Positions 38,266-43,778 of a stretch of DNA of 43,778 nt are shown here, one piece after another (the stretch's first letter is position 1; each line of letters opens with the position of its first letter). The notes beneath the pieces are model-generated. The model was given only the letters and a program-made list of their open reading frames with translations. It did not search any database and had not been told where the DNA came from. A program made the translations under genes and the position numbers. This stretch comes from Actinomycetota bacterium (GTDB lineage: Bacteria > Actinomycetota > Acidimicrobiia > IMCC26256 > JACPCJ01), in NCBI GenBank assembly GCA_016179865.1, contig JACPCJ010000098.1:1-43778 (forward strand), read 5' to 3'.

Positions 38266-38700
38266 TCACTCTCCCGTCGCCTCGGTACGGGCGTCGGAGA
38301 GGGCGCGAGCGAGCTTCTCTCGCGCCCGAGAAACTCGGGAGCGCATGGTCGACGCTGGGACCCCGACGATCTCGGCCGCTTCCTCCCGGCTATGCCCGAC
38401 CACTTCGACGAGGACGAAGCCCTCACGCTCGTCGTCGGGGAGCTCGGCCAAGGCAGCTTCGACCGCAACCTTGAGATCGGTGCGGTCTTCACGACCGCGT
38501 TCACGGCGAACGTCGTCGAGCGCCACGACGTTCAGGCGCTTGTTCAGGAAGGTGTCCTGCACGGCCTCCTCGGCGGCGAAATCGTCACGGAGCATCGAGC
38601 GGGCCATGCGCCAGGCCGCGTCGGTGTGGCGGCGGACGAGGAGTTCGAATGCCGACTCGTCACCGGCCGCCGCCTGAGTGACGAGTTCGTTGTCGTCCAT
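38266..38700 (-). CDS. ECF sigma factor lacking the end of region 2
   Basis: A 144-aa ECF sigma frame. Region 2.1-2.2 is present (LVTQAAAGDESAFELLVRRHTDAAWRMARSML, EEAVQDTFL). After DTFL the sequence jumps to NKRLNVVALDDVRRERG, normally the linker after region 2.4; about 35 residues with the -10-recognition part are missing. Region 4 is complete (ALAELPDDEREGFVLVEVVGHSREEAAEIVGVPASTMRSRVSRAREKLA). The frame stays open across the gap, and CCTGAAC occurs twice there, which could have guided a deletion. ATG 38700 has AGGGG upstream. Function is doubtful. Confidence 0.82.
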   Translation of the reverse strand: MDDNELVTQAAAGDESAFELLVRRHTDAAWRMARSMLRDDFAAEEAVQDTFLNKRLNVVALDDVRRERGREDRTDLKVAVEAALAELPDDEREGFVLVEVVGHSREEAAEIVGVPASTMRSRVSRAREKLARALSDARTEATGE

Positions 38701-38910
38701 GCCCCTCGCTTGCCCGGTGATCGCTCGCTCGGAAGTCGCTTTTCCCGCGGCCCCGATGACCGTCGTCTGAGCGAGGGCAGCGAGTGTCCCGACGCATGTG
38801 TCCATGCATCAAGTGAGACGGCCCCACCTTCGCCCGTCGACGACGCCGCCACGCCTCGGGCCGAGCTTTCCCTCAGTATTGCCCGGTTTCGTCCACACAC
38901 GGAGGCAACG

Positions 38911-40104
38911 TCAGGCGCCGTACTTGGCCAGTCGTCCGGCGTTGGCGAGCATGATGGGCATGAGGGTGGCCGTCGGCCGAAGGCCGAGGCCGCCGCCCCG
39001 GCACCAGCGTTCTCCGAAGCGATCCACGTCGTCGCGACCGCAACGCTCTGACCACAGGACGGCCGGAACGGGATGCCATGAGTGCGCCGCCATCTGCGTC
39101 GGGGTGGCGTGGTCACCGGTGACCACGAGCACGTCGGGTTGCAGGGCCCGGATGTCGGGGATGGCGGCGTCGAGGGCCTCGATGGCGGCGATCTTGCGCC
39201 CGCGGTCGCCGTCCTCGCCCGCCGAGTCTGTGGGCTTGTGGTGGATGAAGAAGTAGTCGTAGTCCTGCCAGGCCGTCCGGGCGGTCTCGACCTGGTCGGC
39301 GAGCGCGGCCGGGCGGCCGAGGACGTCCATCCCCAGAATGCGGGCGATGCCGCGGTACATCGGGTAGACGGCGACGGCGGCGGCCGTGAGCCCGTAGCGG
39401 TCGGCGAACGAGGGGAGCTCGCGCAAAGTGTCGAACCCGCGCAGGAGGAGGCCGTTCGCCCGGGGCTCGGCCGCGAGTGACGTTCGGACCTGGGCATCGA
39501 GTTCGGCGACCAGTTCCGCCGTGCGTTTGGCCGCCGGGTCCGTCGCCTCGGGCGCCAGGGGGGCGACTCCCGCCTTCTGGGGGTCGGTGTCGGCCACCCG
39601 CGGGTCGAGTTCCGGGCCCCGGAGCACCACCAGCACCCGGTGCTCGCGTTCGTGGCGGAAGTGCGCCTCCACGCCGTCGAGGGACACGGCGGCTTGGAGT
39701 CGCTGAACGATTGCCCGCGCCTCTTCGTCGGAGATCCGCCCCGCCCGCCGGTCGGTGACCGCGCCATCGGGGCCGAGCGTGCAGAGGTTGGCTCGAGCGG
39801 CCACATCGCCCGGTTCGAGGTCGAACTCCAGGCCGGCGGCCGACAGGGCTCCCCGGCCCAGCTCGTACACGGTGGGGTCGTATCCGAACAGGGCGAGGTG
39901 GCCGGGGCCCGAACCCGGTGTGATGCCGGGGCCCACGGGCTCGACCAGGCCCACCACGCCGGCGGCGGCGAGCTGGTCCAGGTGGGGGGTTGCTGCTTCT
40001 TCGAGCTCGGTGCCGTGGCTGGCGTCGGCGTAGCCGCCGAGGCCGTCCATCACGACCAGGACGATCTTCGTGTCGGCGGGTTGGGCGAGGTCGCTGAGGT
40101 CCAC
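38911..40104 (-). CDS. apgM: Cofactor-independent phosphoglycerate mutase, ApgM type
   Basis: A 397-aa enzyme of the archaeal-type 2,3-bisphosphoglycerate-independent phosphoglycerate mutase family, which interconverts 3- and 2-phosphoglycerate in glycolysis. VLVVMDGLGGYAD provides a metal Asp, PGSGPGHLALFGYDP contains the serine-type nucleophile region, RANLCTLGPDG and GRISDEEA follow, and VVTGDHATPTQMAAHSWHPVP holds the C-terminal metal site. The domain order is normal. Nothing nearby belongs to the same pathway. The 38701-38910 gap upstream of the sigma gene holds no gene I can support. Confidence 0.93.
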   Translation of the reverse strand: MDLSDLAQPADTKIVLVVMDGLGGYADASHGTELEEAATPHLDQLAAAGVVGLVEPVGPGITPGSGPGHLALFGYDPTVYELGRGALSAAGLEFDLEPGDVAARANLCTLGPDGAVTDRRAGRISDEEARAIVQRLQAAVSLDGVEAHFRHEREHRVLVVLRGPELDPRVADTDPQKAGVAPLAPEATDPAAKRTAELVAELDAQVRTSLAAEPRANGLLLRGFDTLRELPSFADRYGLTAAAVAVYPMYRGIARILGMDVLGRPAALADQVETARTAWQDYDYFFIHHKPTDSAGEDGDRGRKIAAIEALDAAIPDIRALQPDVLVVTGDHATPTQMAAHSWHPVPAVLWSERCGRDDVDRFGERWCRGGGLGLRPTATLMPIMLANAGRLAKYGA

Positions 40105-40126
40105 GCCCTCACCCTAATTCCGCGTC

Positions 40127-41425
40127 CTACCCCGACCCTTCCTGAGGGTGAAGGGGCGTGATGTCGATCGTGATGCCGGCCATGCCAAGGATCTCGCCCC
40201 CGACGTCGTGCAGCGGCTGGCCCCAGCTCTCGAGCCACCGCACCTCACCGTCGGGCCGCACGATCCGGTACCGGGCGTGATAGTCGGCACCCTCGAAGGC
40301 GGCTTGGATCATGACGTCAACCGTGCCGCGGTCGTCCGGGTGCAGGGCGGCGGTGATGTCGTCGATCGTGATCGCTTCGGGATCGACCTCGTGCCCCACC
40401 ATGTCCACGATCGAATCCGACCACCGGCCGAGTTGGCGGTAGCGGTCGAACTCCCACGCGCCGAGGGCGCCCACCTCCATCGCGAGGTCGAGTTGTGCTC
40501 GCTGAACCCGCGTGCGCTGTTCGCGCTCGACCCGCTCGGTGACGTCGAGGGCGACACCCGTCATGGTCGCCAGCTCCCCCGAGGGCCCCCGGAGCGCCCG
40601 CCCCCGAATCTGGAGCCAGCGAACCTCACCGTCCGGGCGCACGAACCGGTGCTCGAGGTGGATGTGCTGGTCGCCCTGATGCTCGAACTGCGCGAGGTAA
40701 CTCTCGAGGACCCAATCGCGGTCGTCGGCGTGAACGAGTTCGAGGTAGTCCTCCACCGCACCGCCGAATGCTCCGGGAGCGAGGCCCATCATCCCTTCGA
40801 GAGACGCCGACCACCGCAGCCGGTTCGACTCGAGATCCCAGTCCCAGACGCCCATACGCCCGGCGGCCAGCGCCACCTCCAGGCGGGCGCGCTCGGCGCC
40901 GGCGGCTTCTTCTGTCATGCGGCGGTCGAGGGCGGTGCCGACCTCGGCGCCGGTGGCCAGGAGCCGTCGTTCGGCTTCGTGATCGATCTCACTGGGGGTG
41001 CGGCTGGCGAGCTCGACGACGGCGACGACGCGATCGTCGGCGACGAGGGGAATGGCGGAGGCCGTCGCCTGGCCACTCAGGCTCCGCAGGGAATCGAGGC
41101 GCGGGTCCTCTTCGTTCGGCTGCGCCCAGATCGGAACCCGGCTTCGCCACGCCCGCCCCGGGAGGCCTTCGCCCTCCAGATAGGCGCAGGCCCGCGAGGC
41201 CCGCTCGAACTCCTTGACTTCCTCCGGCTCCTCGGCCCACATGGCCCCGAAACGGAGGAGGGCGGCGCGGCGATCGACGAGCCAGATGGAGGCGATTTCC
41301 CAGCCGAAGGCGACGCCGATCGACTCGACCAGGCGCGGAAGGGCGTCCTGGAGAGCGGGCTCGGAATCGAGAACGCTCAGCAGGGCGTCGACGGCCGCCG
41401 GTTGGTCTTTCCTCCAAGCGTGCAT
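40127..41425 (-). CDS. GAF-PAS-PAS sensory protein without output domain
   Basis: A 432-aa protein. A GAF domain (about 1-175; SIGVAFGWEIASIWLVDRRAALLRFGAMW, GLPGRAWRSRVPIW, SAIPLVADDRVVAVVEL) is followed by two PAS/PAC units: LRWSASLEGMMGLAPG ... HRFVRPDGEVRWLQIRG and WSDSIVDMVGHEVDPEA ... YRIVRPDGEVRWLESWG. No kinase, GGDEF, EAL or DNA-binding domain follows; the protein ends just after the second PAC. ATG 41425 has AAGGT nine bases upstream. The sensed signal is unknown. Confidence 0.88.
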   Translation of the reverse strand: MHAWRKDQPAAVDALLSVLDSEPALQDALPRLVESIGVAFGWEIASIWLVDRRAALLRFGAMWAEEPEEVKEFERASRACAYLEGEGLPGRAWRSRVPIWAQPNEEDPRLDSLRSLSGQATASAIPLVADDRVVAVVELASRTPSEIDHEAERRLLATGAEVGTALDRRMTEEAAGAERARLEVALAAGRMGVWDWDLESNRLRWSASLEGMMGLAPGAFGGAVEDYLELVHADDRDWVLESYLAQFEHQGDQHIHLEHRFVRPDGEVRWLQIRGRALRGPSGELATMTGVALDVTERVEREQRTRVQRAQLDLAMEVGALGAWEFDRYRQLGRWSDSIVDMVGHEVDPEAITIDDITAALHPDDRGTVDVMIQAAFEGADYHARYRIVRPDGEVRWLESWGQPLHDVGGEILGMAGITIDITPLHPQEGSG

Positions 41426-41488
41426 GCAGTTGACCTTCGCGCCCCCCGCCCGCATTTCGGGGCCCGCGCATCCTCGCGCGGACGCTGC

Positions 41489-42253
41489 CTACGGGCCAGA
41501 AGAGCCCGTACCGCGAAGGTTCGGCGTTCGTGCCTTTGGTTCCTGGCCGCGGGCTCGGAATCGTCTCGTTCCGAGCCATCCGAGCCCGAGCACACCGATT
41601 CCGGTGACCATCGGTCTGACGGCTTGCGCCAAACTCGACCCGGCGCCGGGCGCCAGATCGGCTCGCAGGCGAGCGGTCGCCGTCTGTGTCGGAACCAGGC
41701 GCCAGACGAACGACCCGCCCTCAACCGAGTCGGCGTTGTGGTCAACCACGCGACCGGGGACTCGGAGCGTGAACCGCACGTCGACGTGCTCGCTCAGGTC
41801 GTCCGGCACGGCACCCACGAAGCCGGAGCCCAGTGCCCCGCCGAGGGTGGCGAGATCAACCTCGATGGCGAGGCCGCTGCCGTCGCGGTCGGCGCGAACG
41901 ATCGGTGGGCGACCGGGGGCGTTGAAGAACGCCGCCAGGTCGGCGAGGTCAACCAGCGGGGTGAGGAAGCGCCGCCCCCGGAAGCCTGCCTCCGTCCAGG
42001 TCTCCTCCTTCGTGCCCGCCGGTGCGGACGCGTCCACGTCGCCCAGCACCTTCTCGACTTCGGCTTCAGGGTCCGCTCCCCGCTCGATGAGGAACTGCCT
42101 CGCCTCCTCGTCGAGCCCGACGGCGAAGGTCACCTCGCCTGATCCGTCCTCGCGGACGGTCACTCCGAGGTCCGCTCGCGCCCGGCATCCGGTGAGTCCG
42201 AGCACGGCCACGAGGATGGCGCCGGTATACGCGCGGACGGGTTGGAACGACAT
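41489..42253 (-). CDS. LppM-like lipoprotein
   Basis: A 254-aa lipoprotein. The signal sequence ends in LGLTGC; the mature part begins RARADLGVTVREDGSGEVTF, as in mycobacterial LppM. A C-terminal membrane helix (VRPMVTGIGVLGLGWLGTR) precedes a basic tail. ATG 42253 is chosen over longer ORF-track starts. LppM in mycobacteria affects host interaction; here the role is unknown. Function by homology only. Confidence 0.78.
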   Translation of the reverse strand: MSFQPVRAYTGAILVAVLGLTGCRARADLGVTVREDGSGEVTFAVGLDEEARQFLIERGADPEAEVEKVLGDVDASAPAGTKEETWTEAGFRGRRFLTPLVDLADLAAFFNAPGRPPIVRADRDGSGLAIEVDLATLGGALGSGFVGAVPDDLSEHVDVRFTLRVPGRVVDHNADSVEGGSFVWRLVPTQTATARLRADLAPGAGSSLAQAVRPMVTGIGVLGLGWLGTRRFRARGQEPKARTPNLRGTGSSGP

Positions 42254-42381
42254 CGACGCCTCCGGGGTTGGCTTCACCCCCGCTAAGCGGTTCTTCGCGC
42301 CCAGACGCGACACGGTTTTCGCGTCGCTTCGCTCTCCCGCCCGGTGGCGGGCTACAAACGCTCGAGCCGCGAGGAGGTTCC

Positions 42382-43191
42382 ATGCCGTTCTGTGAGGGGG
42401 TTGGGGGCCAGATTCACTACGAGGTCGGCGGGTCGGGGCCGCCGATGCTGCTCCTGAACGGCCTCGTGGCGTCGGCCTACCTATGGCCGCGGTCATGGTT
42501 GGAGCGCTTCGAGGCGACGCGTACCGTCGTGCGGGTGTCGAACCGGGGGACCGGTCACACGCCGCTGGGCGAGAAGCTCACCGTTGACGCCATGGCAGAG
42601 GACGCCCTTGCCGTCCTCGACGCCCTCCATCTCGGGCCCACCCCGGTGCTCGGCTTCTCGATGGGCGGCATGGTGGCCCAGTCCCTGACGCTGGCCAGAC
42701 CGGAGCGGGTCACGGCGCTGGTTCTGGCGTCGACGACCACGGGCGGCGAGAACGACGTACACCCGGAGTTCCTTGCCGCCATCGGGAACTCCGGCGGTGA
42801 CACCGCGAGCGCGGCCTCGTCGTTCTTCCACCTGTTGACTGCCCCCGGGTTCTTTGAGCGCAGCCCCGAGACCTTGAGCGACCTTGGACGGGGGTGGCAG
42901 GCGGCGCCCACGCCGCCCGACACGGCCATCGCCCAACTTGTGGCCGCGGCTGGTTTCGACAGCCGGCAACGTCTCACGCAGATCGACGTCCCGGTCCTGG
43001 TACTCCACGGCCTGGAGGACCGGCTGCTCGTCCCGGCGGGCGGTGAACGGCTGGCGAGCGGCATCGGCGGCGCCCGCCTCGAGCTCTATCCCGACGTCGG
43101 TCACATGCTGCCCTTCGAAGTGCCCCAAGAATCGGGAGAGGTGATCGAGGGGTTTCTCTCCCGCGCTCTCGTGGGAGAATCATCACGGTGA
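42382..43191 (+). CDS. Alpha/beta hydrolase
   Basis: A 269-aa hydrolase. The nucleophile elbow is LGFSMGGMVAQ (Ser), the acid is in LHGLEDRLLVP, and the His is in YPDVGHMLPFE, so the triad is complete. The opening YEVGGSGPPMLLLNGL is typical of esterase- and lactonase-like members. GAGGAGG lies five bases before ATG 42382. It overlaps the VOC gene by four bases (GTGA), so the two are coupled. Confidence 0.9.
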   Translation: MPFCEGVGGQIHYEVGGSGPPMLLLNGLVASAYLWPRSWLERFEATRTVVRVSNRGTGHTPLGEKLTVDAMAEDALAVLDALHLGPTPVLGFSMGGMVAQSLTLARPERVTALVLASTTTGGENDVHPEFLAAIGNSGGDTASAASSFFHLLTAPGFFERSPETLSDLGRGWQAAPTPPDTAIAQLVAAAGFDSRQRLTQIDVPVLVLHGLEDRLLVPAGGERLASGIGGARLELYPDVGHMLPFEVPQESGEVIEGFLSRALVGESSR

Positions 43192-43631
43192 ACTTGCCGT
43201 TCGACCGGGTCGGTCATGTGGTCCTCAAGGTTCGCGACCTCGAGCGGTCGGTCGACTGGTACACCCGGGTCCTGGGGCTCCGAGAGGTCGGCCGCTACGA
43301 AGATCGGATGGCCTTTCTCTCCTGGGGCGAGAACCACCACGACCTCGCGCTCATGGAGATCGGTGACGTCCCCGGTCCGGTGTGGCCCGAGGTGGGCATG
43401 TATCACTTCGCCGTGCGCCTTCACGGCGGCGACGATGAGCTGCGGGCGGTTCGCGACCACGTCGTGTCGGAAGGGGCCGAGGTGGGCGGCGCCAGTGACC
43501 ACGCCGTCAGCCACTCCGTCTACCTGAAGGATCCGGACGGGATCGAGATCGAGATCTACGTGGACACCGAGCGCGAGGAATGGGAGTCGATCCCCAACGC
43601 CGTCGCGACCATCAAGCCCCTCGACCTCTGA
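43188..43631 (+). CDS. VOC (glyoxalase/dioxygenase superfamily) protein
   Basis: A 147-aa vicinal-oxygen-chelate protein: RVGHVVLKVRDLERSVDWYTRVLGL, then HHDLALMEIGD and SHSVYLKDPDGIEIEIYVD, where His and Glu bind the metal. Such proteins include glyoxalases, dioxygenases and resistance proteins; which one cannot be decided. The start is GTG 43188, overlapping the hydrolase stop. Confidence 0.88.
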   Translation: MNLPFDRVGHVVLKVRDLERSVDWYTRVLGLREVGRYEDRMAFLSWGENHHDLALMEIGDVPGPVWPEVGMYHFAVRLHGGDDELRAVRDHVVSEGAEVGGASDHAVSHSVYLKDPDGIEIEIYVDTEREEWESIPNAVATIKPLDL

Positions 43632-43673
43632 TCGGGCGTGACGGCCGCCACGCGGTGAAATCCCCGGGCGGGA

Positions 43674-43743
43674 TTGACCCGCGGGTCAAGTAGCCTGCGG
43701 CCCCATGGCGCCGGGCGGGGACCCCTCAGGGGTGCCCGGTGCC
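43674..43743 (+). promoter_or_regulatory. Palindrome and strong hairpin at window edge
   Basis: TTGACCCGCGGGTCAA (43674-43689) is a perfect 16-bp palindrome. GGCGCCGGGC (43707) pairs with GCCCGGTGCC (to 43743; one G-T pair), around an inner ACCCC/GGGGT stem. An ATG at 43705 is open to the window end, so this is either the start of a gene or a structured RNA leader; not decidable here. Confidence 0.4.
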
Positions 43744-43778
43744 AGGCGACCGAGGCCAGAACGGCCGAGGGAGCAAGG

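Noticed and set aside
40148-42142. 664-aa plus-strand ORF
   Set aside because: Pure shadow of the GAF-PAS gene and the LppM-like gene on the minus strand.

Overview
The window is GC-rich, densely coded DNA from an actinobacterium. Pointers to that phylum are a probable mycothiol-dependent enzyme (MDMPI family), a deazaflavin (Ddn-type) nitroreductase-family protein, a WS/DGAT acyltransferase, an LppM-like lipoprotein, a SepX/Rv0996-like membrane protein next to moeA, and an actinobacterial-type ArsR. Gene content and style would fit Acidimicrobiia or a relative, but that is inference. No rRNA, CRISPR array, insertion sequence or phage gene was seen. One tRNA is present, tRNA-Ala(CGC).

Layout. 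0-2.7 kb: molybdenum cofactor operon (moeA partial, moaA, moaC) ending in a hairpin. 2.8-6.6 kb: SepX-like protein, translin-family protein, DUF2277, PPOX-family protein, a TetR repressor with its operator, a DUF1295 membrane enzyme and the tRNA. 6.6-18.7 kb: an accessory stretch framed by two paralogous membrane proteins of an unrecognised family, each with a conserved CxxC and Cx8C pair outside the membrane. Between them lie VapBC, MazEF, a ribbon-helix-helix/64-aa small-ORF module plus a deletion derivative of it, four regulators (TetR, ArsR, HxlR and their targets), a BBE-type flavoprotein, an MDMPI-like enzyme, and two genes broken by single-base deletions. 18.7-27.6 kb: subtilisin, P450, Ddn-like protein, AlaX-like editing protein, Ser/Thr kinase, NAD salvage pair (frameshifted pncA diverging from pncB), TauE-type exporter and a lipoprotein. 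27.6-31.1 kb: ArsR diverging from a 14-residue cysteine-rich micro-ORF, O-methyltransferase, enoyl-CoA hydratase, hydrolase-adenylate cyclase fusion. 31.1-43.8 kb: lytic transglycosylase, two ECF sigma loci, alkaline-phosphatase-type surface enzyme, WS/DGAT, ApgM, GAF-PAS-PAS protein, LppM-like lipoprotein, alpha/beta hydrolase, VOC protein, and a structured 3' edge.

Regulation is unusually readable. Perfect or near-perfect inverted repeats sit in front of the TetR, VapB, RHH, HxlR, MazE and ArsR genes, almost always between the regulator and its likely target or over its own start codon.

The best candidates for something undescribed are: the paralogous RGCxP-TM-CxxC-Cx8C membrane protein family; the micro-ORF MCPCFEGGCCGGPS under a probable arsenic-type ArsR; the RHH/64-aa module with its deletion relic; a perfect 53-bp palindrome between divergent genes with a diverged half copy elsewhere; and an ECF sigma factor that lacks the end of region 2. 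Three genes are each exactly one base short. That may be real gene decay or consensus error in the assembly, and it should be settled before function is inferred from them.
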